Assembly (NCBI RefSeq): GCF_013395055.1
Contig: NZ_CP058349.1
Coordinates: forward strand, 3,471,501 to 3,535,500
Source: Pseudomonas sp. ABC1
Lineage (GTDB): Bacteria; Pseudomonadota; Gammaproteobacteria; Pseudomonadales; Pseudomonadaceae
Direction: 5' to 3'
Length of the DNA stretch: 64,000 nucleotides
Position 1 is the first letter of the stretch; each line of letters starts with the position of its first letter. This document shows positions 28,680 to 36,820 of this stretch, in pieces. The notes under the pieces were generated by a model. The model was not told the DNA's origin. It was given only the letters and a program-made list of their open reading frames with translations, and did no database searches. The position numbers were made by a program, and so were the translations under genes.

Positions 28680-30126
28680 AAGTAAAGTACTAAAAGGCTT
28701 TGGTTGGATTTTTGCAGGTACACTTGGGCAAAATTTTCTTCAATTTCTAAGTTTAATAATTCTAGCTAGGCTACTTACACCAGATGAGTTTGGGGTGGTT
28801 AGCATAGCTCTGGTAATTGTTGGTTTCCTGAAAATTTTCACTGAGCTTGGTGTCGGGCCAGCTGTGGTGCAAAGACTAGAGCTAACAAAGTCCCACATTG
28901 GGACTGCTAACACGATGGCAGTTGTTCTGGGAGTAGCTGTCTCTTTTGCTTTGTATTTGAGTGCAAGTAAAATTTCTTTTTTCTTTGACATGCCAGAGTT
29001 GGAAAATGTAGTAAGAGTGCTTTCCTTGATGTTGCCAGCTTCTTCTCTTGCTGTCGTTGGCCAGTCACTGCTGCAGCGTAATTTAAAGTTTAGGCAAATA
29101 GCCATATATAACTTGTTAAGTTACGTTGTTGGATATGCCTGTATTTCAATACCTATGGCGCTTTTAGGATGCGGTGTTTGGTCTTTGGTTTTTTCCCAGC
29201 TTGGACAGATAGTAGCTATAAACTTGATCGTTCACTTTGTTGTAAAGGAGGCAAATTACTACGCGTTTAACATGGAGAGCGCCAAAGAGCTGTTAGGCTA
29301 TGGAGCAGGTTACTCATTGGCGAAAGTTTCAAATTTTATAGCTGGTGAGGGTGATAATCTAATAGTTGGGAAGTTTCTTGGTGCCGGCGCTTTAGGGGTC
29401 TATAGTAATGCATACCGGCTAATGCTTTTCCCAGCCTCACTAATAGGGGGGGTAATAGATAAGGTTTTGTTTCCTATTTTGTCCAATATTCAAAATGATA
29501 AGGATAGGATTTCCAAAGTCTATGTTGATATATTATCGCTAGCAACAATGTTGCTAGTGCCTATGTCGATTTATTTATATTTTTTTGCGAATGAAATTAT
29601 TATGTTGGTGCTGGGTTCGCAGTGGGGAGGCGCTGTTTTTGTTTTTCAATTGCTAATAATTTCCCTTGCCTTTAGGCTTAATTATAAGTTTAGTGACTTG
29701 CTGGCGGCTGCTTTAGGGGCTGTTTATCGTCGGGCAATAAGGCAGTTGATCTATGCGTTTGCTGTTGTTTTAGGGGCATATCTAGGGCACTTCTTTGGTG
29801 CGGAGGGCGTTGCTGTAGGTGTTGGGCTGGCAATCACATTAAATTATATAATTATGCTGCAATTAAGTCAGGTATTGATTGGATTCTCTTGGAGGGATGT
29901 TGCGCTAATGCATTTAAAACAGCTGTGGATGGCTGTGCTTATAATTGTATTCACTTATATCTCTAAGCGTTATATTTTTGATGGGGTGAAAAGTGAGCTA
30001 TTGCTTTTGTTTTTGTCGGGTTTGTTTTTTGTTTCAATAACACTTTTTCTTTGGTTTGTTTTTTCAAGAATAATGAAGAGGGAACTCGAGATTTGTAAAT
30101 TTATTTTGGGGCGGGTTTTTAGCTAA
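28663..30126 (+). CDS. wzx: Wzx-type O-unit flippase
   Basis: Moves undecaprenyl-linked repeat units across the inner membrane. The 487-residue protein has about 12-14 membrane helices, beginning with the MOP-family segment GFGWIFAGTLGQNFLQFLSL and ARLLTPDEFGVVSIALV, plus GEGDNLIVGKFLGAGALGVY in the middle, as in the WzxC/polysaccharide-export group (PF13440). Strongly AT-rich with many rare codons, unlike the two genes before it. The ATG lies inside the epimerase gene end. The 105 bases after it hold no gene. Confidence 0.9.
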   Translation: MTTNLKSKVLKGFGWIFAGTLGQNFLQFLSLIILARLLTPDEFGVVSIALVIVGFLKIFTELGVGPAVVQRLELTKSHIGTANTMAVVLGVAVSFALYLSASKISFFFDMPELENVVRVLSLMLPASSLAVVGQSLLQRNLKFRQIAIYNLLSYVVGYACISIPMALLGCGVWSLVFSQLGQIVAINLIVHFVVKEANYYAFNMESAKELLGYGAGYSLAKVSNFIAGEGDNLIVGKFLGAGALGVYSNAYRLMLFPASLIGGVIDKVLFPILSNIQNDKDRISKVYVDILSLATMLLVPMSIYLYFFANEIIMLVLGSQWGGAVFVFQLLIISLAFRLNYKFSDLLAAALGAVYRRAIRQLIYAFAVVLGAYLGHFFGAEGVAVGVGLAITLNYIIMLQLSQVLIGFSWRDVALMHLKQLWMAVLIIVFTYISKRYIFDGVKSELLLLFLSGLFFVSITLFLWFVFSRIMKRELEICKFILGRVFS

Positions 30127-30231
30127 TAATCAAAGTGATTTCCTGGAATAATCGGGAAGACTTATTGATGCTTGGGTAGGTGGTGGTTTCGAAAATGAAA
30201 ATTATTTTAAAGTGGGGATTTTAGGCACTTC

Positions 30232-31575
30232 ATGAGAGCTAAAAGTTTTTATTTTAAAAAAATTACTGTTGGCTTTATAAGTCTTTTAGTTCTTTTTTTG
30301 GGTTTTTCTTTAGAGAGCCATTTAGTGGCTGTAAGCTTGGTTATCATTTACTCGCTGTTGATTAGTTTTCTATTTTCTAGGGAGTCAATACTTGACCCTA
30401 GATCACTGTTTTTAATTATGCTTGCTGTTTATTCTACTTGGTTCTCACTTCAGGTTATTATTTTTGGTTATGAAGGGCCGCTTACTATCGATAGTGATAT
30501 TTTGTTGAGTTCTATAAGGCTGCAGATGTTTGGAATTGTTGTATTTGTTTTAGTATGTATGGTGATGATTGATGAGAGTAGTGTTTCCTTGTCAAGAAGA
30601 GCATTCTTTGATGGCCTGTCTGTAGCAAGAAAAGAATACCTCAGTGAAAAAGCTATTTTTTGGCCGGTTTTGTTATTTGTATTATTTGCCTTGGTAGTAA
30701 CTGCTGGGGGAGGGCATACAACAAAAAGAGAAATTCTTGATTCGGGGTCTGTTTTAAAGAGTGTTGCTGAGTTGTTTTTTTATATTCTGCTAGTGCTCGT
30801 AATGTTAGGTGCTTTAAGGAGAGGTAAACGGTTGGTTACCTACAAAGCTGTAATTGTTGTTTTTGTAGGGCTTGGTTATTTGTTGTTGCTAGGAGAGCGC
30901 GATATTTTCTTTAGGGCGGCAATTTTGATGTTCCTGCTGTTTGTTGATAAGAAAAACATGCCGGCCTTTTTAAGTGTGTTATTTGTTGTTATCCTCGCGG
31001 TAACTATTGTTCCATTGTCTCAAGGGCTTAAGGCAGTTTTTCTTTCTGGTGACATTGATTTTGCAGGTCTCGACTTAAGTCTTGTGTTCTCTAATGAGTT
31101 TATCAGTGCGGGCCGCAATTTATACTCCTTAATGTATTATGGTGTAGATAATAGCTTTTCATTTATTTTCAATGATGTATTAAGAGCTTTCGTGCCATCT
31201 TTTTTTCTCTCTGGTGCGGAGATTCAGAGCACGAGTTCGTGGTTTGACTCTGTTTATAGAGTGGAGAATGGATTCCAAGGTACTTCAGGGTGGGGGTTTT
31301 CAATTATGGCTCAGGGATATTTGGTCTCTGGGTACTTTGGTGTTTTTTTAATCATGGCTATTGCTGCTTCCATCTTATCACTACTTTATCGCCGAAGTTA
31401 TGATGGTGAGTATTGGTATATTTTTTATTTAATGGCGCTGACTACTTATGTTTATATTATAAGAGCTGATTTTGCTAATTTATTGTCTCAGGTTTTCAAA
31501 ATTGGTGGTCTAGCAGTGGTTGGTGTATATTTTACGCATTATCTTTTTTCTAAATTAAAAAAGCGGCCAATCTGA
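30232..31575 (+). CDS. wzy: Wzy-like O-antigen polymerase
   Basis: A 447-residue integral membrane protein with about 10-12 helices and a large periplasmic loop around residues 275-365 (FSNEFISAGRNLYSLMYYG, then SGAEIQSTSSWFDSVYR), the architecture of Wzy polymerases and the oligosaccharide repeat-unit polymerase family. Wzy proteins have low sequence identity, so topology and position next to wzx are the main evidence. Very AT-rich. It would join flipped O-units into chains at the periplasmic face, with the Wzz-like protein at 24265 setting length. Confidence 0.8.
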   Translation: MRAKSFYFKKITVGFISLLVLFLGFSLESHLVAVSLVIIYSLLISFLFSRESILDPRSLFLIMLAVYSTWFSLQVIIFGYEGPLTIDSDILLSSIRLQMFGIVVFVLVCMVMIDESSVSLSRRAFFDGLSVARKEYLSEKAIFWPVLLFVLFALVVTAGGGHTTKREILDSGSVLKSVAELFFYILLVLVMLGALRRGKRLVTYKAVIVVFVGLGYLLLLGERDIFFRAAILMFLLFVDKKNMPAFLSVLFVVILAVTIVPLSQGLKAVFLSGDIDFAGLDLSLVFSNEFISAGRNLYSLMYYGVDNSFSFIFNDVLRAFVPSFFLSGAEIQSTSSWFDSVYRVENGFQGTSGWGFSIMAQGYLVSGYFGVFLIMAIAASILSLLYRRSYDGEYWYIFYLMALTTYVYIIRADFANLLSQVFKIGGLAVVGVYFTHYLFSKLKKRPI

Positions 31576-31758
31576 AAAGTGATATTTGACTTTGGCGGGG
31601 TTCTCGAAGTTAATTTGTGGGGCTTTACCATGAAGCCAAAAGCTTCCTTGCCGCCGAGCACATAGAAAACGCAAGTCTGTAATATGGGCGGCCGCGAAAT
31701 CATTATTGTGAATTGGTCAGTGTAGATGACCGAATTAATAAAAGTGCTAGGAGGAAAA
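31576..31758. other. intergenic sliver between wzy and glycosyltransferase
   Basis: No intact gene. The stretch 31590-31710 is less AT-rich than its surroundings and contains GGCTT / AAGCC around TACCAT at 31621-31636. It may be a remnant of replaced DNA; nothing recognisable on either strand. Confidence 0.35.
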
Positions 31759-32970
31759 TTGAGCAAACTATTATTTGTTCATGACCATACATTTACTTTA
31801 GTTGGCGACGATGTCTATTCTTCTGGCGCATTTCCAAGTTGGGCTTGGAATAGGTACCTGACTGACTTTTCTAGTGTTACGGTTGCTGCACGATCAAAAA
31901 AATACTCAGGAGATGTCAGCGCTCTCAGGATTGATCGAAGTGAGAGAGAGGGAGTTGAATTTCGATTTCTTGAAAATATTTCAACCTTGCAAGACCTCGT
32001 CACTGGTGGAGGGGATGCCGGAAGGGAACTTAGGGAGTTAGTGGCTAGTCATGATGCTGTAGTGGTTAGATTAAGTAGCGAGTTAGGGTTGTTAGCATTA
32101 AGACATGCAGTGGCTCTAAATAAGAAAGTTGCGGTTGAGCTAGTTGACTGTCCGTGGGACTCATATTGGAATTATGGTGGATTGGCTGCGAAGCTCTATG
32201 CGCCTCTTATAACGAGACGAGTCAGAAGTGCAGTAAAACAGGCTGATGGCGTACTTTATGTCACTCAGGCGTTCTTACAAAATCGGTATCCGTGCCGGCG
32301 CGGCGCGTTAACAACCGCATGTTCGAATGTGAATTTGAAAGGTATAGATGAAAGTACTTTGACCGGAAGACTAGAGAGAATTCTATCTAGAGAGCAGATT
32401 GTTAAGGATTCTCCAGTTATCGGCCAGATAGCGAGCTTGACAGGGAGGTTTAAAGGTATTCAGGTCATGCTGGAAGTCATTCCGGAACTGATAAAAACCT
32501 ACCCCGGTTTGAAATATAAGGTTTTAGGCGCAGGCGACCCTAAACCATTTCTATTAAGAGCTGAGGCTCTCGGGATTTCAGATCACGTTGAGTTTTGTGG
32601 AACAGTTCCTTCGGGTGAGCCAGTTCTGAATTGGCTAGATAATATCGATTTGTATGTGCATCCTAGCCTAAAAGAGGGGCTTCCAAGGGGGGTAATTGAA
32701 GCCATGTCGCGGGGCTGCCCCGTAGTCGCAACCTCCGTAGCCGGGACACCAGAATTGCTTTCGAACAAGTTCCTTGTAAAGCCCAAGAGCAAAAAAGAAC
32801 TATTAGAAAAGGTGTTGTTTGTTCTTTCTGATTCTTGTGATCTTGCTCAGGCGGCAAGAGATAATTTTACTAAGTCCAAAGAATATTCTTCTCCTTTGTT
32901 AGAAAATAGGAGGTCGGAATTTTGGGCTGCGTTTGCTGGGAGAGTATATGAAAATAATGTACTTTGTTGA
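31759..32970 (+). CDS. GT4-type glycosyltransferase 1
   Basis: Retaining GT-B glycosyltransferase that adds a sugar to the lipid-linked O-unit. In about 403 residues the N-terminal domain (MSKLLFVHDHTFTL) is followed by the GT4 C-terminal domain: GQIASLTGRFKGIQVML, YKVLGAGDPK, NIDLYVHPSLKEGLPRGVIE (with the EGLP..VIEA nucleotide-sugar motif) and GCPVVATSVAGTPELL. TTG at 31759 with AGGAGG four bases upstream is preferred; an ATG at 31726 gives 11 extra, uncharacteristic residues. Donor and acceptor are unknown. It overlaps the next gene by 23 bp. Confidence 0.85.
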   Translation: MSKLLFVHDHTFTLVGDDVYSSGAFPSWAWNRYLTDFSSVTVAARSKKYSGDVSALRIDRSEREGVEFRFLENISTLQDLVTGGGDAGRELRELVASHDAVVVRLSSELGLLALRHAVALNKKVAVELVDCPWDSYWNYGGLAAKLYAPLITRRVRSAVKQADGVLYVTQAFLQNRYPCRRGALTTACSNVNLKGIDESTLTGRLERILSREQIVKDSPVIGQIASLTGRFKGIQVMLEVIPELIKTYPGLKYKVLGAGDPKPFLLRAEALGISDHVEFCGTVPSGEPVLNWLDNIDLYVHPSLKEGLPRGVIEAMSRGCPVVATSVAGTPELLSNKFLVKPKSKKELLEKVLFVLSDSCDLAQAARDNFTKSKEYSSPLLENRRSEFWAAFAGRVYENNVLC

Positions 32971-33991
32971 TAATAATCTGGGGACTGTTGGGGGTGAGCA
33001 GGAGTCTACAAAAATAATAGTCAAAGGCATGATAGAAAATGGCGTAGATGTATCTGTCGTGCAGCCGGGAATTCATGATGAGGGCATCCCGAAATCTGCT
33101 CAGGTTTACCTTGTTAAAGATGACAGGCTTAAAAAGGTTTTTAAAAAACCGCTTCTCTTTTTCTATTATTTTTTTCGTGTCTTTGGATGCGTTCGGTCAT
33201 TTGCCCCAAGAGTCATTCATACTCAGGCGCAAGTTAGTTTTTTTATTGTTTCTTTAGGTCGGATGTTGAGGCTGATTTCTAGGGATATAGTGTTTATTCA
33301 TACTGAGAGAGGTATTTACACTAAATATAATGCATTTTTTAGATTTGCTTTTATGTTTTTCATGCGAGAGCTAAATTCCCTTGTGTGCACAACTGAGGCC
33401 AATAAAGGCATGTGGACAGAGGCTCTTTCTAAGTTCAATCACGATATTGATATTAGTGTTATACACAATACGGCAGGCGCAAATTACATTTCAATTGGCG
33501 AGAAGATGTTTGATGGTGTGCTAACGTTAGGTTTTGCAGGTAGGTATTGTGATTGGAAAAACTGGCCTCTTGCTGAAGAGGTACTTTACAGTCTTTCTGC
33601 TAAGATACCTGAGCTTCAGGCTAATATGGCTGTTGGATGCCTAGATCAATTTTCCCTTGACTCCACGCAGGCGATGTTTTCCAGGCTTAAGGCCTCAATG
33701 GGGGATAAGTTTAATGGCGTTATTAATATGCCCTCTTCCGGAATGATAGATTTCTATAAGAATATAGATTTCTTTATTTTGACATCTTGGCCGGGAACAG
33801 AGTCATTTGGGCGGACTGTGGTGGAGGCGATGAGTTCCGGTTGTGTTGTTTTTGTTACGGAGGGCGGAGGGCCTCCGGAGGTTATTGGAGACCCATATTT
33901 TGTTTTTAAAGATATTGAGGTGCTTGTGGAAAAAATTTTGACTATATCGCGAGATAAAAAAATGCATCCATTATCTCCGAAAAAAATATAA
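32948..33991 (+). CDS. GT4-type glycosyltransferase 2, apparently frameshifted at its 3' end
   Basis: Second GT-B glycosyltransferase of the locus, 347 residues as read. N-terminus MKIMYFVDNNLGTVGGEQES has the GT4 Gly-Gly-x-Glu motif, and TLGFAGRYCDWKNWPLAEE, DFFILTSWPGTESFGRTVVE and GCVVFVTEGGGPPEVIGD make up the catalytic domain. The frame stops at 33991 straight after an A7 run. In the -1 frame it continues as YYSLSSNIKRHLELY up to a TGA at 34066-34068 that overlaps the next ATG, the usual GT4 ending, so the intact product was likely 373 residues. ATG at 32948 follows GGGAG. Confidence 0.8.
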   Translation: MKIMYFVDNNLGTVGGEQESTKIIVKGMIENGVDVSVVQPGIHDEGIPKSAQVYLVKDDRLKKVFKKPLLFFYYFFRVFGCVRSFAPRVIHTQAQVSFFIVSLGRMLRLISRDIVFIHTERGIYTKYNAFFRFAFMFFMRELNSLVCTTEANKGMWTEALSKFNHDIDISVIHNTAGANYISIGEKMFDGVLTLGFAGRYCDWKNWPLAEEVLYSLSAKIPELQANMAVGCLDQFSLDSTQAMFSRLKASMGDKFNGVINMPSSGMIDFYKNIDFFILTSWPGTESFGRTVVEAMSSGCVVFVTEGGGPPEVIGDPYFVFKDIEVLVEKILTISRDKKMHPLSPKKI

Positions 33992-34068
33992 ATCGAGCCC
34001 ATAGCTATTACTCGTTGAGCTCTAATATAAAGAGGCATCTTGAGCTATATGGTTTGGGGGAGCTATGA
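33980..34068 (+). other. frameshifted C-terminal coding remainder of glycosyltransferase 2
   Basis: Seven adenines at 33980-33986 precede the stop in frame. If read in the -1 frame (or with one more A), translation continues for about 27 residues including RAHSYYSLSSNIKRH and ends with TGA overlapping ATGA of the acetyltransferase gene. The coding quality and the four-base overlap suggest this is the original gene end. Confidence 0.65.
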
Positions 34069-34637
34069 AGAACATTGTTGCTGAATTAAGATATCAGATT
34101 AGGTATGGTCTGCCTATCTGGTTTTTTACATTGATTACATCGTGGCTTCCTGATGTTGGTCCAGTAATGAAGTTTAGGGGAGGGCTAATATCTATTTTTT
34201 TGCCTGGGTTTCCGAAGAGGCTGTCTTTGGCTAGAGATGTTACATTTCTTGCGGCTAATAAAATTATTATTGGTAAGGATGTTTTTATTGCGAAAGGAGT
34301 TTGGGTAAATGGTATCGGTGGAGTAAGTTTTGGTGATGAGGTTGTTATAGCTCCTTATGTGGTCATGTCTTCAAATAATCATGGTTTTAAAGACGGATCG
34401 GTAAGATTTGGTGGTGGCCATCCGGCACCAATAGTTATTGGTAAAGGTTCTTGGGTGGCGGCTCATGCTGTTGTTGCTGCAGGTGTAACGATAGGTGAAG
34501 GTAACCTCATTGCAGCAAATTCGGTTGTGGTAAGGGATACTGCTAAAAACTCTGTAATTGCAGGCGTTCCAGGGAAGCTTGTTAAGGAGCGATTAGATAA
34601 CCCTTCTCATATAATAAATAAGCACCAAGCTGGCTGA
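34065..34637 (+). CDS. hexapeptide-repeat acetyltransferase (O-antigen acetylation)
   Basis: A 190-residue left-handed beta-helix acyltransferase. Hexapeptide repeats run from about residue 58 on: IIIGKDVFIAKGVWVNG, VSFGDEVVIAPYVVMSS, then the NNHGFKD loop with the catalytic His typical of this group, and APIVIGKGSWVAAHAVVAAG, VTIGEGNLIAANSVVVRD, ending GVPGKLVKE. Such proteins acetylate sugars from acetyl-CoA. In this locus it most likely O-acetylates a sugar of the repeat unit, though N-acetylation of an amino sugar cannot be excluded. Start overlaps the frameshifted GT end. Confidence 0.87.
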   Translation: MKNIVAELRYQIRYGLPIWFFTLITSWLPDVGPVMKFRGGLISIFLPGFPKRLSLARDVTFLAANKIIIGKDVFIAKGVWVNGIGGVSFGDEVVIAPYVVMSSNNHGFKDGSVRFGGGHPAPIVIGKGSWVAAHAVVAAGVTIGEGNLIAANSVVVRDTAKNSVIAGVPGKLVKERLDNPSHIINKHQAG

Positions 34638-34687
34638 TTAAACGATGCTCACATTAACGGAGCGTTAACAGGACTATAAAATTTTCA

Positions 34688-35635
34688 ATGGCCGAAATCA
34701 TACTGACCGGAGCAAACGGTTTCGTTGGCTCGCAATTGTTTTTCGAACTCAAGCGCGTCGCCAGTTTCCAAGTTGTCGGGTTGTGCCGTCGTTTGCCGCA
34801 AGGTGCGAACGAACTGGGGCTCTACCCTGTGGGGGATTTGCAGCAGGCTGATCTCTCTGCCCTGCTTCCTGGAGTGAATGTGCTGATCCACGCCGCCGCC
34901 CGCGCCCATATCATGAAGGGCGAAGGGGCCGATCCCTTGGCCGAGTATCGCTGTGTAAATGTTGACGGCACCTTGAACTTGGCGCGCCAGGCAGTCGCTG
35001 CTGGCGTTAAACGCTTTATCTTTATCAGTTCGATCAAGGTCAATGGCGAGGGTACGCTTTTAGGATCACCCTATGATGCCAGCGATGCACCTGCCCCTAA
35101 GGATGCTTATGGACAATCCAAGCTGGAAGCCGAGCAGGGCTTGATGCAGTTGGCTAGCGGAACTGGTATGGAGGTGGTGATTATTCGTCCCCCGCTGGTA
35201 TATGGTCCGGGAGTCAAGGGTAATTTTGCCAGCATGATCAAGCTGGTCGAAAAGGGGTTGCCGTTACCTTTCGGCGCCATTTACAACAAGCGTTCGCTGG
35301 TCGGCATCGACAACTTGGTTGATTTGATCATCCGTTGCATCGATCATCCTGCCGCCGCTAATCAAGTATTCCTGGCAGGTGATGGTGAGGACCTGTCCAC
35401 CAGCGAACTGCTGCGTGGCGTAGGCCTGGCGATGGGTAAACCTGCGCGGCTTATTCCAGTGCCGGCTGGCCTGCTGCACTTTGGCGCGACCTTGCTGGGT
35501 AAGGGGGCGATAGCCCAACGGCTGCTGGGCTCATTGCAGGTGGACATTAGCAAAGCCTGCGAGCTACTAGAGTGGAAACCACCCTATACGGTGCAAGAGG
35601 GGCTGCAGCGCTGTTTTACAACTGGAAAGGACTGA
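34688..35635 (+). CDS. wbpV: WbpV-like UDP-4-keto-6-deoxy-HexNAc reductase
   Basis: A 315-residue extended SDR protein: NAD(P) motif LTGANGFVGSQL (5-16), HAAARAHIMKGE, FISSIKVNGE and the catalytic Tyr/Lys in DAYGQSKLEAE, then IIRPPLVYGPGVKGNF. This pattern is that of the WbpV/WbjF-type reductases that act on the 4-keto product of WbpM, giving UDP-QuiNAc or UDP-FucNAc. Together with the next gene and WbpM it resembles the right-hand end of pseudomonad O-antigen loci. GC content is close to the backbone, unlike the AT-rich genes before it. Confidence 0.83.
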   Translation: MAEIILTGANGFVGSQLFFELKRVASFQVVGLCRRLPQGANELGLYPVGDLQQADLSALLPGVNVLIHAAARAHIMKGEGADPLAEYRCVNVDGTLNLARQAVAAGVKRFIFISSIKVNGEGTLLGSPYDASDAPAPKDAYGQSKLEAEQGLMQLASGTGMEVVIIRPPLVYGPGVKGNFASMIKLVEKGLPLPFGAIYNKRSLVGIDNLVDLIIRCIDHPAAANQVFLAGDGEDLSTSELLRGVGLAMGKPARLIPVPAGLLHFGATLLGKGAIAQRLLGSLQVDISKACELLEWKPPYTVQEGLQRCFTTGKD

Positions 35636-35638
35636 CTT

Positions 35639-36187
35639 GTGATCCGTTTATTTGATATTTCCTTCTCTATACTCGGACTGGTTTTTGGCTTTCCGATATT
35701 TCTGATTATTTATGTTGTCGGTCTGTTTGATACGGGGTCTCCCTTGTTCCGGCAAGAGCGTGTCGGTCGTCATCAGAAACCCTTCACATTGGTGAAGTTC
35801 CGCACGATGAAGGTCGATACGGCTTCGGTTGCCAGCCATCTTGCATCCACCTCATCTATTACCCGGTTGGGTGGTTTTCTGCGCAAGACCAAGCTGGATG
35901 AGCTGCCACAACTGTGGAACGTACTCAAAGGGGAGATGAGCCTGGTAGGGCCGCGTCCTGGTTTGTTCAACCAGGACGAGTTGACGCGAGAGCGCAGTGC
36001 CCGTGGGGTTTTTGATGTACGTCCCGGAATTACAGGGCTGGCTCAGGTAAGCAATATAGATATGTCGACGCCAGCGTTGCTCGCTGAGACGGACCAGAAG
36101 ATGATCCAGAGCCTGACGGTAGCTGATTATTTCAAGTACATCTTGATGACAGTTGTCGGCAGAGGGGCTGGTGACAGGGTTAAGTGA
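35639..36187 (+). CDS. small monotopic phosphoglycosyl transferase (initiating)
   Basis: Transfers a sugar-1-phosphate from UDP-sugar to undecaprenyl phosphate, starting O-unit assembly. The 182-residue protein matches the bacterial sugar transferase family (PF02397): one N-terminal membrane segment (ILGLVFGFPIFLIIYVVGLF), basic loop ERVGRHQKPFTLVKFRTM, the DELPQLWNVLKGEMSLVGPRP segment with the Asp-Glu catalytic pair, and PGITGLAQV. It is the short, PglC-like type without the extra membrane domain of WcaJ. This replaces the WbpL-type initiator found in P. aeruginosa. GTG start at 35639. Confidence 0.88.
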   Translation: MIRLFDISFSILGLVFGFPIFLIIYVVGLFDTGSPLFRQERVGRHQKPFTLVKFRTMKVDTASVASHLASTSSITRLGGFLRKTKLDELPQLWNVLKGEMSLVGPRPGLFNQDELTRERSARGVFDVRPGITGLAQVSNIDMSTPALLAETDQKMIQSLTVADYFKYILMTVVGRGAGDRVK

Positions 36188-36255
36188 GTGCTCATTGCAG
36201 TTACATAACGTTGTGCTGAAATTCAATTCCTATACTCAGTGGTTTGGATCGTTCG

Positions 36256-36705
36256 ATGAAAATCATTGTCATGGCGCTGGCCGCTTTCACGCTCCTGGGC
36301 TGCGAGCAGGAGCCGCAGGCGAAACGTCCGATCGTCTGGAAGGCTGCGCCTTTCCAGAGTTGGGGGACGGGTGTGGTCAAGCAGTATGCCGAGGCCGGGC
36401 GTGTGGGGGAGGCGCCGTTCGTTGGCGCGGTGGTCGACCAGGGGACGCAGCAAAAGGAGGGCGCGACCTACGAGCAGGTCACCGTTGAGTCCCGCGCTGG
36501 GCGGATGCTGGTCGAGGCTGATCTGTTCGCTCTGTTGGTCAAGGGTGGCTACAGCCGCCGGGTCGTCAGTGAGGGGGCGGGTGTGTTCGTGGTCGAGTAC
36601 ATCAAGTCTGGCGATGTGACCATCCACGGAGCGTTTCACGAATTGCCGGGCAAAGCCGATGCGGCGCGTTCACGTGTCGTATTGAGTTGGAAGATCGCAG
36701 GCTAG
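36256..36705 (+). CDS. small lipoprotein of the O-antigen locus, copy 2
   Basis: A 149-residue lipoprotein: signal MKIIVMALAAFTLLGC with lipobox LLGC (Cys16), and then a mainly beta domain (TYEQVTVESRAGRMLVEADL, GYSRRVVSEGAG, then SRVVLSWKIAG). Unknown family. It resembles the lipoprotein at 26072-26491 across its second half (see that entry) but is GC-rich, so the two have different recent histories. It sits between the initiating transferase and wbpM; a role in outer-membrane LPS assembly is only suggested by location. ATG at 36256 chosen because it gives a clean signal peptide; an upstream TTG at 36244 is possible. Confidence 0.75.
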   Translation: MKIIVMALAAFTLLGCEQEPQAKRPIVWKAAPFQSWGTGVVKQYAEAGRVGEAPFVGAVVDQGTQQKEGATYEQVTVESRAGRMLVEADLFALLVKGGYSRRVVSEGAGVFVVEYIKSGDVTIHGAFHELPGKADAARSRVVLSWKIAG

Positions 36706-36753
36706 CGCTTGCTTGCATAGGACGTGCGTCTGAACGCTCGGCGTTGTGATTTC

Positions 36754-36776
36754 TGGTGCGCACGGCGCACCCTACG
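36754..36776. repeat. short dispersed palindromic repeat, copy 1
   Basis: GGTGCGC and GCGCACC around ACG followed by CTACG; the same sequence with one base difference occurs at 52082-52104 after the DUF3087 gene. Small GC-rich intergenic repeats of this kind are common in pseudomonads. Confidence 0.6.
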
Positions 36777-36820
36777 TGCGGGCGTCAGCGATTTTTCAGG
36801 GTTTTCTTGAGGGTTCTGTT

